From: Desulfurobacteriaceae bacterium | GTDB lineage: Bacteria; Aquificota; Aquificia; Desulfurobacteriales; Desulfurobacteriaceae | Reading direction: 5' to 3' | DNA length: 64,000 bases | Assembly: GCA_027068415.1 (NCBI GenBank) | Contig: JAMOTD010000015.1 | Span: 1-64,000, forward strand | Part shown: positions 15,433 through 24,519 of the stretch, one piece after another | How positions within the stretch are numbered: the first letter of the stretch is position 1 | Layout of the letters: each line of letters opens with the position of its first letter | Made by a program: the position numbers and the translations under genes | The notes under the pieces: model-generated | What the model was told of the DNA's origin: nothing | Database searches by the model: none | The model's input: the letters and a program-made list of their open reading frames with translations, nothing else

Positions 15433-17574
15433 TTACAGAATTTTTACATTTACATTGGCAGGAGGCCTTCCCTCAAACTCTATTTCGGTTAGCTCCTTTT
15501 TGAGTTTTTCAACTTCTTTTATCTCCCCTATCGTCAGAACTCTGAGGTTGACGGAGAGCTCCCCTTCAATCTCCTTAATCCTCTTTGCCGCCTCCTCAAG
15601 GTTTTTCCTTGATGTGAAAATAAGGAAGTTATCGCCCGAGTACCTTACGGTTATTACGTTGGGGATTCTCCTATGGATTTCGGCTGTGACTTTTTTGAGG
15701 AGCTCGTCTCCTCTTTCCCAACCTTCTTTTATGTTTATTTCTCTGAGTTTTACTATGTCTACAACTATTCCTGCCAGCTTCCTGAACCTCTCTTTGGCAA
15801 TCGTATAGGCAAGCTCAAGGGCGTTCCTGTTGAAGACTCCCGTGAGGGGGTCTCTCAGGAAGTAGTCAAGCCTCCTCTCCTCAATTTCCCTGATTATCTC
15901 GTCTTCAAGGTACTCCTCCTCCGGCTTGGGAGGTTCCTCGTTTAAGAGTATGTGAAGGGCGTTCTCCACAACTTTGGGGTCGTAAGCTTTACCTGATAAT
16001 CTCTTAATCTCCTTAACCGCTTCCCTCTTCTCTCTGGCCTTCCTGTAAATTCTCTCGCTCGTCATAGCGTCAAAGGAGTCTGCAACTGCAATGATTCTTG
16101 CCGAAAGGGGAATTTCTTCTCCTTTAAGGCCTTCGGGGTAACCACTTCCGTCCCACCTTTCGTGGTGGTACTTGATTCCGTCAAGGGCACCCTCAAGGAA
16201 GTCAAGGTTTTTAAGGAGCTCGTAGCTTAAAATCGGGTGGAGCTTGATTATCTCGTACTCCCTTTCTGTTAACCTGCCCGGCTTTAAGAGAATGCTGTCG
16301 GGAATTCCGATTTTCCCTATGTCGTGCAGGAGCGCGGCCGTATAGATTTTGTTAACCTCCTCTTCCGAAAGTCCCATCTCTTGGGCAATTCTTTTAGAGA
16401 AGTAGGCCACTCTTTCGGAGTGTCCTCTGGTATAAGAGTCTCTTATTTCTATGCCTCTTATTAAACTCTTTAATACTTTATCAAAGAGCTCCTTTTCCCT
16501 CTTTAGTTGTTTTTCAAGGTTGTTTATTAGGTGTTTTATCTCAACGGCTACGGCAATTGATTTTGCAACGTTTTTTATAAACTTTTTGTTCTCTTCCTTG
16601 AGGGGTTTATCTTTCTTTCTGAAGAAGATTACGTATCCGAGGATTTCTGAAAATACTGTTAGGGGCATTCCGTATATGTACTCAATCCCCAGCTTTCGCT
16701 CTTCCTTTGATAGAAGGGATTTTTTATTGGTTTCAATCTCTCTCTCAATTTCAAGAATGTAGGGCTCAATTCCCTCAAGCTGATTTATCTCTCTGGTGAG
16801 CTCTTTTTCGTCTTTTTGGGTTATCAGGTTTATCTTTATTGTGTTTTCTTGGGGGGAGCTCTTTATCCCTATAATTACTCCGTCGGTCTCGCTTATTTTT
16901 AAAACCCTCCTCATGAGCTCTATGAACTCACCGTTGAAACCCTTCCCCACCGTTAAGAGCTGGATAAACTGGGAGATTATCTCAGCCCTTTCGTCCCTCT
17001 CCTTTATGCTGTCTATCATCATGTTTATGCTTTCCCTGATTCTGCCGAACTCGTCTTTCCCGTAAATGGGGATTTTCTTGAGGATTCCCCTGTAGATTTT
17101 GTCAACGTCTCTCCTTATTTTGTGGAGGGGCTCAAGGTAGAGGAGTCTTATGGCTATCAGGTAAATTGCAAGGAAAGCCGCCGTTAAAAGGGTTATTGTT
17201 GTTGCCACGCTCCTTGCAAGCCTTGAGGCCTTCTCCTCTATCAGCTCTTTATCAAGGTGGATTACGACCGGGAGCCTTCCGTCTGGGAAGAGGAGCTCTT
17301 TTTTTATCTCGTAAGGGGAGTTTACCGGGAGCTCTCTGAGCTCTACCTTCTCAATATAGGGAGCCCTTTCAAGGATTTTCTCTATCTCTTCTGCCCTGCT
17401 TTTGCTTCCTACGGCTACTGCACTTACCTCAACGTAATTAAGGGCATTTTCTATACTGTACTCAAGGAAGAACTTCTTTGAAAACCAGTAGGTAAGGAAG
17501 TATCCCCCTATCCCTATAGAGAGGGTAATCCCGAAGGCAAGAATGGAGAGAACCCAGTACTTATCAATCCTCAT
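15433..17574 (-). CDS. HAMP/HD-GYP c-di-GMP phosphodiesterase with degenerate GGDEF tail
   Basis: A 713-residue membrane sensor. Transmembrane segments are at about residues 7-30 and 122-147, enclosing a roughly 90-residue periplasmic domain. HAMP covers about 148-200, and a GAF-like region about 200-345. The HD-GYP domain has HDIGKIG at 417-423, HHERWDGSGYPEG at 470-482 and VADSFDAMTSERIYR. A C-terminal GGDEF-like domain (about 570-700, RDPLTGVFNRNAL) has SGDNF at 646-650 in place of GG(D/E)EF, so cyclase activity is unlikely and a GTP-sensing or structural role is inferred. The order HD-GYP then GGDEF is less common. Its start overlaps the upstream lipoprotein gene by 11 bases. Confidence 0.9.
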   Translation of the reverse strand: MRIDKYWVLSILAFGITLSIGIGGYFLTYWFSKKFFLEYSIENALNYVEVSAVAVGSKSRAEEIEKILERAPYIEKVELRELPVNSPYEIKKELLFPDGRLPVVIHLDKELIEEKASRLARSVATTITLLTAAFLAIYLIAIRLLYLEPLHKIRRDVDKIYRGILKKIPIYGKDEFGRIRESINMMIDSIKERDERAEIISQFIQLLTVGKGFNGEFIELMRRVLKISETDGVIIGIKSSPQENTIKINLITQKDEKELTREINQLEGIEPYILEIEREIETNKKSLLSKEERKLGIEYIYGMPLTVFSEILGYVIFFRKKDKPLKEENKKFIKNVAKSIAVAVEIKHLINNLEKQLKREKELFDKVLKSLIRGIEIRDSYTRGHSERVAYFSKRIAQEMGLSEEEVNKIYTAALLHDIGKIGIPDSILLKPGRLTEREYEIIKLHPILSYELLKNLDFLEGALDGIKYHHERWDGSGYPEGLKGEEIPLSARIIAVADSFDAMTSERIYRKAREKREAVKEIKRLSGKAYDPKVVENALHILLNEEPPKPEEEYLEDEIIREIEERRLDYFLRDPLTGVFNRNALELAYTIAKERFRKLAGIVVDIVKLREINIKEGWERGDELLKKVTAEIHRRIPNVITVRYSGDNFLIFTSRKNLEEAAKRIKEIEGELSVNLRVLTIGEIKEVEKLKKELTEIEFEGRPPANVNVKIL

Positions 17575-18088
17575 TACTGCCTTGACACTTAAGGAATTTT
17601 ATCCCCTTCAGCCTATCTTTTCCCGTTAAGTAGTAGAGCACTGCCGGGTCTTTCAGCAGGTCAACTCCGTAGTTCCAGCCCTTTAGGAGCTCCACCAGCT
17701 CCTTTGGCCTTTTGAGGAGCCTCTCCTTAACGATTATCACGAACCTTTCCCTCTTTATCGGCTTAATTTTTCGCCTTTTTATTGCAACGGTGCAGATTTC
17801 CTTCCACTTTCTTGAAAGATTTTCAACTTTTTTTCCCGTCTTCCTATCGGTTATTACAACCGTGTACTTGCTGAAGTTCAGAAGTCTTATGAGCTCCTCA
17901 GTGTCCTTTGTACTGTCGGTTCTTACCTCAATCTTCCTCTTTGAAAAGTAGCCGAAAAACTGGCTTGCCTTGATGGGAAGGAGAACCTCTTTGTCGGAAG
18001 AGATAACGTAAATCCTCTCCCCTGTGTGGCATCCCGTCAGGAGAGAGAAAAGGAGCAACAGGGCGATTAAAAGTGATTCTCGGTTCAT
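17564..18088 (-). CDS. Small lipoprotein, possible periplasmic ligand-binding partner
   Basis: A 174-residue protein with signal and lipobox (LLIALLLLFSLLTGC, Cys at residue 20). The mature part has Rossmann-like alternation (ERIYVISSDKEVLLPI, YTVVITDRKTG, ERFVIIVKERLL) and ends in a short Cys-containing tail. It resembles a truncated periplasmic substrate-binding protein such as the phosphonate type, but no family is certain. It overlaps the HD-GYP sensor gene by 11 bases, so it may bind a ligand for that sensor's periplasmic domain. This is inferred from coupling alone. Confidence 0.6.
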   Translation of the reverse strand: MNRESLLIALLLLFSLLTGCHTGERIYVISSDKEVLLPIKASQFFGYFSKRKIEVRTDSTKDTEELIRLLNFSKYTVVITDRKTGKKVENLSRKWKEICTVAIKRRKIKPIKRERFVIIVKERLLKRPKELVELLKGWNYGVDLLKDPAVLYYLTGKDRLKGIKFLKCQGSNED

Positions 18089-18109
18089 AACGTGATTATT
18101 CTATTACAT

Positions 18110-19339
18110 TCACTCAAGACACTTTGCCAAGAGGTCGCTTATGTGGAGGGACTTAACTCTTGAGTCAATTCTTTCAAGGCCCTCGGCTATGTTCATCACG
18201 CAGCCCGGGCACTCGGTTAAGACCGCGTCTGCTCCGGTTTTGTCGGTATTCCTTGCCTTTTTAAGCTGAATCTCCCTTGAAATCTGGGGGTGGGAGAGTT
18301 TAAAGGAGCCTCCCATTCCACAGCAGTTGTCGGCCTCCTCCATCGGGACGAACTCAACCTTCTGCAGGACTTTTAAAACGTCAACGGGATAGCTTCTGGG
18401 GATTTTCTGCCCCCTTACTATGTGGCAAGGGTGGTGCCACGTAACCTTTAGCTTTTCGGGGTACTTCCACTTTCCGATTTCTTCAAGGTTTTCAAAGAGA
18501 ACTTCTATTAACTCTTTAACCGGGAAGGGGAGCTCCGAGTACTCCTTCTTTAAGACGTGGCCGCATGTTGCACAGGCCGTTATGCAGAAGTCAACCTCAG
18601 TGTTCGCAAATCCCCTTAAGTTCTTCTCCTTCATCTTTGAGAAGGTTTCAAGGTCGCCGGCGAAGAAGGCGGGAGCTCCGCAGCAGTACTGCTCCCTCGG
18701 AACGAAAACCGTATATCCTAAGGCGTTCAGCACTTTCACTGTATTTTCGGCCGTTTCGGTGTAGAAGTTGTTGAACATGCAGCCGGTAAAGAAGAGGACT
18801 TTCCCCTTCTCCTCCCCCTTTGCTGGGAAGATTTTGTCCTTGCTGTTAAAAGGCTTTGGCTTTATTTGGGGAATCAGCACCTTCCCCAGTTTCGGCAGTT
18901 TAACAGGCAGGAGCCTGTTTCCGGGGCTTTTTGAGTTTTTTGTGAAGAGCTTTGTTAGGGGAGCCGTTAGCTTCCCGACAGTTTCAAGGAGCTCCCTGTT
19001 TGAGAAGAGCTTTATTGCGGCCTTCTTCTCGGGACTTAAGCCCACCTCCTTTGCCGCAAAGGCCCTTGCAGAAATTATTATCCTCTCGTAGTCAACCATT
19101 ACGGGGCAGATTTCTGCACACCTGAGGCAGGTTGTACAGAGGTTGAAAAAGCCGGCAATCTCCTTATTAAGCTTAACCTTACCTTTGTTTACCATGTCGG
19201 CAAGGAAAATCTTTCCCCTTGCTACCGAGGGCTCCTCGTGGGTTACGTTAAAGACGGGGCAGACCTGTCTGCAGGAGCCGCAACGGACGCACTTTTCAAG
19301 GAGTTCGTCTGTTATCCCTAAGATTTTCTTCTCTTCCAT
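18110..19339 (-). CDS. CCG-domain iron-sulfur oxidoreductase (GlcF/TfrB type)
   Basis: A 409-residue protein. Two N-terminal [4Fe-4S] motifs (CVRCGSCRQVCP near residue 16, CTTCLRCAEICP near 68) are followed by a linker and two CCG cysteine-rich domains (YCCGAPAFFAGD near 216, NCCGMGGSFKL near 336). This is the layout of glycolate oxidase GlcF, GlpC and thiol:fumarate reductase TfrB. These subunits transfer electrons between a flavoprotein and a quinone or thiol. No flavoprotein partner lies next to it, so its electron donor is unknown. In an rTCA organism a fumarate-reductase role is one possibility. Confidence 0.85.
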   Translation of the reverse strand: MEEKKILGITDELLEKCVRCGSCRQVCPVFNVTHEEPSVARGKIFLADMVNKGKVKLNKEIAGFFNLCTTCLRCAEICPVMVDYERIIISARAFAAKEVGLSPEKKAAIKLFSNRELLETVGKLTAPLTKLFTKNSKSPGNRLLPVKLPKLGKVLIPQIKPKPFNSKDKIFPAKGEEKGKVLFFTGCMFNNFYTETAENTVKVLNALGYTVFVPREQYCCGAPAFFAGDLETFSKMKEKNLRGFANTEVDFCITACATCGHVLKKEYSELPFPVKELIEVLFENLEEIGKWKYPEKLKVTWHHPCHIVRGQKIPRSYPVDVLKVLQKVEFVPMEEADNCCGMGGSFKLSHPQISREIQLKKARNTDKTGADAVLTECPGCVMNIAEGLERIDSRVKSLHISDLLAKCLE

Positions 19340-19417
19340 AAATGCTGCTCCCGATGGGGTGAGAGTTTAACCTATGGCCTTCTTGAGTAAATGGCAAGAA
19401 TTTGCATTTGGAAAGAG

Positions 19418-20164
19418 TTAGAAAAGAACCTCTCCGGCCGGGAAAATCGGCCCCTCAACGCAGCATCTCTTATAGCCCTCTGTGGTCTTTACCGTACACC
19501 CGAGGCACGCTCCCACTCCGCAGGCCATACGCCTGTCAAGTGAGAGGTAGCACTCGGCTCCTAACCTCTCTGCTTCCTCTTTTACTGCTTTGAGCATAGG
19601 GGTGGGGCCGCAGGCGACCCACGTGTAATCCTTGAAGAGGTGGAGTTCCTTTGTAACAAAGCCCTTTTCTCCGTAGGAGCCGTCTTCCGTGTAGACCTTA
19701 CACTCAAGTTCGTATTTCTCAATAAACTCAAGGGCTGAAAGGGTTTTACTGCTCCTCTCCCCGTAGAGGAGGATTACCTCTTTTCCTTTTCTTTTAAACT
19801 CCTTCGCCGCTAAGAAGAGCCCTCCGATGCCGATTCCTCCGGCTATGAAGAGGTACTTCTCTCTGCTATCGGTAATCCAGTTCCCTAAGGGCATCAGTAT
19901 TTCAATTTCGCTTCCGGCCTTGACTCTTGATAGGAGCTCCGTTCCCCTTCCGAAGATTCTGTAGATAAAGGAGACTCTATTCCCCTCAGCGTCAAAGATT
20001 CCTAAGGGTCTTCTGAGGAGCGGGTCAAACTGGAGGGATGGGCGAACCTGAACCATTGCAAACTGGCCGGGCTTTATCCTCTCAACCGTCTCCCTATCGG
20101 CCTCAACAGTTAGGAGGTAATCCCTACCCTTAAGGTGTCTGTTGACGATTACCTTAAAGCCCAT
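19418..20164 (-). CDS. pyrK: Dihydroorotate dehydrogenase electron-transfer subunit
   Basis: A 248-residue FAD/[2Fe-2S] subunit. The N-terminal FAD-binding barrel includes PGQFAMVQVRP and LLRRPLGIFD. The NAD-binding half has FIAGGIGIGGLFLAAKE and VACGPTPMLKAV. The C-terminal CGVGACLGCTVKT followed by CCVEGP binds the [2Fe-2S] cluster. PyrK passes electrons from dihydroorotate dehydrogenase B (PyrD) to NAD+. pyrD is not in the window. It starts one base after the rpoZ stop. Confidence 0.93.
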   Translation of the reverse strand: MGFKVIVNRHLKGRDYLLTVEADRETVERIKPGQFAMVQVRPSLQFDPLLRRPLGIFDAEGNRVSFIYRIFGRGTELLSRVKAGSEIEILMPLGNWITDSREKYLFIAGGIGIGGLFLAAKEFKRKGKEVILLYGERSSKTLSALEFIEKYELECKVYTEDGSYGEKGFVTKELHLFKDYTWVACGPTPMLKAVKEEAERLGAECYLSLDRRMACGVGACLGCTVKTTEGYKRCCVEGPIFPAGEVLF

Positions 20165-20374
20165 TTACTTCTCTCTCTTGGGACAGATTTTCCCCTCCAT
20201 AATCTCAAGGAGGGCAATTACGGTCTTCTTGTGCTCCTCTCCCTTCTCGTCCTTTCCGAAGGTGTAGGGGTCAATTGTGTAGAGGTGTCTTGCCCTCTTT
20301 GCCGCAACGTGGACGGTTTCGTAGTAGTTCCCTACCTTTTTAACTATCGGCTCTAAGGGTATCCTCTTTGCCAT
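20165..20374 (-). CDS. rpoZ: RNA polymerase omega subunit
   Basis: A 69-residue omega subunit. KVGNYYETVHVAAKRARHL is the conserved helix that clamps the beta-prime C-terminus. It follows gmk as in many bacteria and overlaps it by 35 bases, an unusually long overlap in which the gmk C-terminal tail is read in another frame. Confidence 0.9.
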   Translation of the reverse strand: MAKRIPLEPIVKKVGNYYETVHVAAKRARHLYTIDPYTFGKDEKGEEHKKTVIALLEIMEGKICPKREK

Positions 20375-21020
20375 TATTCCCTCCTTTCAGCAGTTCAATC
20401 AGCTTCCGGTCTTTTATGTAGGCTTCTAAGCTCTCTAAGAAGCGGTTCGTCCTGCACTTTTCAGCAGTAATGATAGACTTTAGTTTACCGTAGGCAACCT
20501 CAAGAACGTCGTTTACCACTATGTAGTCGTAGAACCGCGCCCTCTTTATTTCTTCCCTTGCAACCTTTAACCTTTTTTCAATAACCTCTTCCGGGTCGGT
20601 TCCCCTCTTCCTTAACCTCCTCTCAAGCTCCCCGAGTGAGGGAGGAAGGATAAAAATCAGAACTGCGTCGGGGAAGTTCTTCTTAACCTGAAGAGCTCCC
20701 TGAGTGTCTATGTCAAGGAGAACGTCTCTCCCTTCGTTTAAGGCCTTTAAAACCTGACTCTTGCTCGTTCCGTAGAGGTTTCCGTAAACCTCGGCCCACT
20801 CAAGGAAGTCTCCCTCCTCAACTCTCCTTAGGAACTCCTCCCTGCTTACGAACCAGTAGTCCTTACCGTTTACCTCTCCCGGCCGGGGCTTTCTGGTCGT
20901 GAAGGAGACTGAGAACTCCATATCGGGAAAGTCCTTTAGGAGCATGTGGCACAGGGTTGTCTTTCCCGTTCCGGACGGAGCCGAGATTACGATTAAGAGC
21001 CCTTTCTCCTTACTCAACAT
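20340..21020 (-). CDS. gmk: Guanylate kinase
   Basis: A 226-residue GMP kinase. The P-loop is SAPSGTGKTTL near residue 13, with FSVSFTTRKPRPGEVNGKDY for GMP binding and LLDIDTQGALQVK. It converts GMP and ATP to GDP and ADP. It is about 20 residues longer than E. coli Gmk. The extra tail lies in the segment overlapping rpoZ. It overlaps yicC upstream by 11 bases. Confidence 0.95.
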   Translation of the reverse strand: MLSKEKGLLIVISAPSGTGKTTLCHMLLKDFPDMEFSVSFTTRKPRPGEVNGKDYWFVSREEFLRRVEEGDFLEWAEVYGNLYGTSKSQVLKALNEGRDVLLDIDTQGALQVKKNFPDAVLIFILPPSLGELERRLRKRGTDPEEVIEKRLKVAREEIKRARFYDYIVVNDVLEVAYGKLKSIITAEKCRTNRFLESLEAYIKDRKLIELLKGGNNGKEDTLRADS

Positions 21021-21888
21021 TCTGAACCTGCTCCTTCATCTTTGCTATTTCGGACTTGATTTTTATCACGGGCTCGGTGACGTCAATCTCCTTGACCTTG
21101 TTCCCGAGTGTGTTTATCTCCCTGTGCATCTCCTGGCACAGGAAGTCAAGGGTCTTCCCTACCGGCTCCTCTGCACCAAGGAGCTCCCTGAACCTCCTTA
21201 TGTGAGCCTTTAGCCTTGAAATCTCCTCAGAGACGTCCTGCCTCTCTGCGAGGAAGGCAACCTCAAGCTCAACCCTCTTTGTAAAGTCCCGACCGAGCTC
21301 CTGCTCTTCAACGAGCTTTTTAACGTTCTCCTTCAGCCTCTTAAAGAGCTTCTCCTTGATTTCGGGGAGCTCCCCCTCTATTTGGGCGAGAGTTTCCTCA
21401 ATTACCCTCAACCTCTCCTCAAGGAATGCCTTTATCTTCTCTCCCTCCCTTCTCCTTGCCCTGTCAAGCTCTTTCAGAGCTCCCCTTAAAGCTTTAAAGA
21501 ACGTTTCCTTAAAGGGCTCGGGGCTCAGCTCCTCCTTCACAACAACGTCGGGGAAGGAGAGGATTTCCCTTAAACCTACCGAAATCTGGCTGCCCGAGAG
21601 GGCAGAGAGCTTCTTCGCAACCTCTATGAGCTTAAGTGCTTCCCCGTAGTTAATCTCAAGGGGAACCTGAAATCCCGGGGCAAACCGGTAGCTGACGTTT
21701 AGCTCAACCTCTCCCCTCTTTATAAACTGCTCTACCTCTGAGTTAACCTCATTTATGAGGGGGTTAAATAGCCTCGGGAGGTTGAACCTTACCCTTAAGG
21801 CCTTTCCGTTAACGCTTTTAACTTCAACGACTACCCTTAACTTCTCGTCCTCGGCTACTGCCCTTCCGAAGCCCGTCATACTCTTCAC
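21010..21888 (-). CDS. YicC-family endoribonuclease
   Basis: A 292-residue YicC protein. The N-terminus MKSMTGFGRAVAEDEKLRVVVEVKSVN is the diagnostic YicC_N opening. The C-terminal DUF1732 domain ends in GKTLDFLCQEMHREINTLGNKV and VIKIKSEIAKMKEQVQNVE. Family members are reported as metal-dependent endoribonucleases. The gene order surA-like, yicC, gmk, rpoZ is the common bacterial arrangement with tight overlaps. Confidence 0.93.
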   Translation of the reverse strand: MKSMTGFGRAVAEDEKLRVVVEVKSVNGKALRVRFNLPRLFNPLINEVNSEVEQFIKRGEVELNVSYRFAPGFQVPLEINYGEALKLIEVAKKLSALSGSQISVGLREILSFPDVVVKEELSPEPFKETFFKALRGALKELDRARRREGEKIKAFLEERLRVIEETLAQIEGELPEIKEKLFKRLKENVKKLVEEQELGRDFTKRVELEVAFLAERQDVSEEISRLKAHIRRFRELLGAEEPVGKTLDFLCQEMHREINTLGNKVKEIDVTEPVIKIKSEIAKMKEQVQNVE

Positions 21889-23201
21889 TGGCTACTCCTA
21901 AAGAGAGATGGGTTTATTTTGACTGTGGCTTTCTGCCTTAAGAGGTTTAAAAGGTTCTTGTAGTCTGTATCCCTTTTAACGTTTAAAACAAACTCCTTTA
22001 ACCTTTTGAGTTTCTCGGGCTCTACCTTTTCTACCTTAGGTTGGCTTACGGGAATTAGGACTGCGTACCCGCCGCTGACGGGGAGGACGACCTTTTGACC
22101 CACCTTAGCCCTGAAGGCCTCTTCAGGGTTTGCCGTCGGCAGGATGTTTAACTTCTTAACGAGCTGTGCAACGTCAACCTCTCCCGTCCCCTCCTTCGGC
22201 TCTCCCTTAAACTCCTCTGCGGCCTTTTTTGCCGTCTCAAGGGCTTTCTGCTCTTTAAGGAGTTTTTCTATCTCTCCCTTAACTTCCTCTAAGCTCCTGT
22301 ACTTACTCTCCTTTGACTTAAACGCAAGGAGGAGCTCCTTATCCTCGGTGCGGAATACGAAGTTCTTTTCCTTAACCTTTTCAATAAGCTCTTTATCCTT
22401 TAAGGGTTTCGGGTTCATCTTTAGAAGCCGGTTGAACTTGCCCTCCTTTGCAAGTTTGTAGGCCTCCTCTGCCCTCTTCTCCCCTTCGGGCGTTTTGGGG
22501 AAGCTCAGCAGGAAGAAGGACTCCTTTCCCTCTTTCTTAAAGAGCTCCCTGTTCTTTCTGTAAAACTCCTCAACCTCTTCCTGTGAAACCTGAGGGTTAA
22601 ACTCCTTTGAAAGGAAGAGCTTGTACTTAAAGTTCCGTTTGCCGAAGACTTTTCTATAGAGCTCTCTAAGCTCAAACTGACTGACTGACGGAGCTCTGTT
22701 AACTGCCGCAAGAACTTTCTGAACGAGTAGGTCCTCCCTGACGGTATCCTCAAAAGCCTGAGGGGTAAGGTGCCTTGCCTCAAGGAACCTTTTGTAGAGC
22801 TCCACCGAGAACTTGCCGTTTTCCTGAAAGGCCGGAATCTCCTCAATGTACTTTGCAACCGCCCAGTCGCTTACCCTTAAACCTTCCTCCTTTGCAAGCT
22901 GGAGGAGGAGCTTCCTCGTAATGAGCCTGTTTAGGGCTATCTTCTTTACGTCGTCTTCCTTTACAAACTTTCTGAAGTTCTCTCCGAACTGCTGTTTCAG
23001 CGTAAAAACGGTGTTCTGGTACTCCCTGTTAAACTCGGCTACTGATATCCCCTCACCGTTAACGGTTGCGACCTCGCTGCCAGAAGGCCCCGAGACTGAG
23101 CCCTTCCCCCAGACCAAGAAAATTGTCCCTACAAATGAGGCGGCGACAATCCACAGGGGGAGGCTGAAGGCCCTCAGGTTTTTTCTGATTTTTGAGAGCA
23201 T
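21885..23201 (-). CDS. SurA_N/PpiD-like periplasmic chaperone, parvulin domain not recognised
   Basis: A 438-residue protein with one N-terminal anchor (about residues 13-32, SLPLWIVAASFVGTIFLVW). A SurA_N-type chaperone module follows (VATVNGEGISVAEFNREYQN, then RKLLLQLAKEEGLRVSD and LTPQAFEDTVREDLLVQKVL). In PpiD and SurA a parvulin domain with a HILV-type strand would come next. Here residues about 215-330 are Lys/Glu-rich with no parvulin signature. It probably folds outer-membrane proteins as a pure chaperone, inferred from domain content. It overlaps yicC by 4 bases. Confidence 0.8.
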   Translation of the reverse strand: MLSKIRKNLRAFSLPLWIVAASFVGTIFLVWGKGSVSGPSGSEVATVNGEGISVAEFNREYQNTVFTLKQQFGENFRKFVKEDDVKKIALNRLITRKLLLQLAKEEGLRVSDWAVAKYIEEIPAFQENGKFSVELYKRFLEARHLTPQAFEDTVREDLLVQKVLAAVNRAPSVSQFELRELYRKVFGKRNFKYKLFLSKEFNPQVSQEEVEEFYRKNRELFKKEGKESFFLLSFPKTPEGEKRAEEAYKLAKEGKFNRLLKMNPKPLKDKELIEKVKEKNFVFRTEDKELLLAFKSKESKYRSLEEVKGEIEKLLKEQKALETAKKAAEEFKGEPKEGTGEVDVAQLVKKLNILPTANPEEAFRAKVGQKVVLPVSGGYAVLIPVSQPKVEKVEPEKLKRLKEFVLNVKRDTDYKNLLNLLRQKATVKINPSLFRSSQ

Positions 23202-23212
23202 TGCTCCTCCGG

Positions 23213-23240
23213 TTGAAAATCGGTTGGCCAGATTTATACT
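23213..23240 (+). promoter_or_regulatory. Sigma70-type promoter for the TPR gene
   Basis: TTGAAA (23213-23218), 16-base spacer, TATACT (23235-23240), 35 bases before the GTG start at 23275, which has AGGGAG in front of it. It lies in the 73-base divergent spacer with the SurA-like gene. Confidence 0.6.
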
Positions 23241-23274
23241 TAAAATCAGGAATTATCTCAAGGGAGTCCTTTAA

Positions 23275-24519
23275 GTGAAGAAAGGTTTTCAGGAGAGAAG
23301 AGAGAACGTTAAGGAGATTCTCCAGAGAGCAGAGAAGTTAATAGAGGCCAAGAGTTTTAAAAAGGCAATTGAGGAGCTTGAGAAGGTTAAGTTTAGGGAC
23401 GTTGACTACTACCTCCTTTTAGCTCAGGCCTACGAGGGCTTGGGGCACCACGAGAAGGCCGAAAGCTACTTTGAGGAGGCCCGGTTCCTTGATACCGAAA
23501 TCCGCTCAAGGGAGCTCCTTCAGAGGGGAATTACCCTTGCCTCAATGAGGAACTTCAGGGCTGCAGAAAAAGAGCTCCTTGAGAGCTTAAAGCTCAACCC
23601 CTTTGAGAAAGAGGCCTACATAGAGCTCTACCGCCTCTACAGGGAGACCAGCAACCACAAGAAGATGGTAAAGACCCTTGAGGAACTCATAACCTTAGAG
23701 CCCTATATGTCTTTCCCTTACCTTGAACTTGCAAAACACTACTTCTTGAGGAGGCGCTTCAGCAAGGCCGCAGAGGTTCTGAAAGAAGCCTCCGAGAGGA
23801 TTGAGAGCCCCGAAATCCACTTTGAGCTGGGTAAGGTTTACGCAGAGTGGGGCAAGACTGAGGAGGCCAAGGAGGAGCTCCGTAAGGCCTGCCGCCTTGA
23901 CTTTAAGAACATTGAGTACAGGCAGAAACTTGCCGAAGTTCTCGTAAACGCTGAGGAGTACGACGAAGCCCTTGAGGTCGTTTTGGGGACTTTGGAACTT
24001 TACCCCGAGGCGGTTTACGTCCTTCAGAGTGCCGGAGCTCTCTACGATATGGTGGGAAACGAGGAGCTTGCAGAGTACTACTACCGCAGGGCAATCTCCG
24101 TCTCGGAAGGTTTTATGAAGGAGGATGCTCAGAAGCTACTTGCCGAGTTCTTCATTGAGAAGGGAAGGTACGACCAGGCGGAAGAGATTTTGTGGGAGCT
24201 CCTTTCCACCTCCGACAACATCTGGGTTCTCATGGACGTTTTCTCAGAGCTTGCCCTTATCCTCCTTGAGCAGGAGAGGTTTTCCGACATAGTAAAGGCG
24301 GGTAAGGAGCTCCTTAAGAGCCCCGAAATCACCGACGAGGAGTTTAGTGAGGTAGGGGAAATCGTTGCGGACGCCCTCTTTGAAGAGGGGAAGCTTGACG
24401 AGGCACGGGAGCTCTACAACCAGGTTCTTGAGGTCTCAACCGACCAGAAGCTAATAAAGAGGGTTGAGGAAAAGCTGGGTGAAATTAAGGAGATAAAGGA
24501 GCTTGAGGAGCTCCTCTAA
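23275..24519 (+). CDS. Tetratricopeptide-repeat protein
   Basis: A 414-residue cytosolic protein made almost wholly of TPR helices. Clear repeats include YYLLLAQAYEGLGHHEKAES, ELGKVYAEWGKTEEAKEE, LQSAGALYDMVGNEELAE and LAEFFIEKGRYDQAEEI. There is no signal peptide. The start is GTG 23275 with AGGGAG 8-13 bases upstream. TPR proteins are scaffolds and the partner is unknown. Its stop overlaps the convergent hflX stop by 4 bases within the palindrome GAGGAGCTCCTC. Confidence 0.88.
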   Translation: MKKGFQERRENVKEILQRAEKLIEAKSFKKAIEELEKVKFRDVDYYLLLAQAYEGLGHHEKAESYFEEARFLDTEIRSRELLQRGITLASMRNFRAAEKELLESLKLNPFEKEAYIELYRLYRETSNHKKMVKTLEELITLEPYMSFPYLELAKHYFLRRRFSKAAEVLKEASERIESPEIHFELGKVYAEWGKTEEAKEELRKACRLDFKNIEYRQKLAEVLVNAEEYDEALEVVLGTLELYPEAVYVLQSAGALYDMVGNEELAEYYYRRAISVSEGFMKEDAQKLLAEFFIEKGRYDQAEEILWELLSTSDNIWVLMDVFSELALILLEQERFSDIVKAGKELLKSPEITDEEFSEVGEIVADALFEEGKLDEARELYNQVLEVSTDQKLIKRVEEKLGEIKEIKELEELL

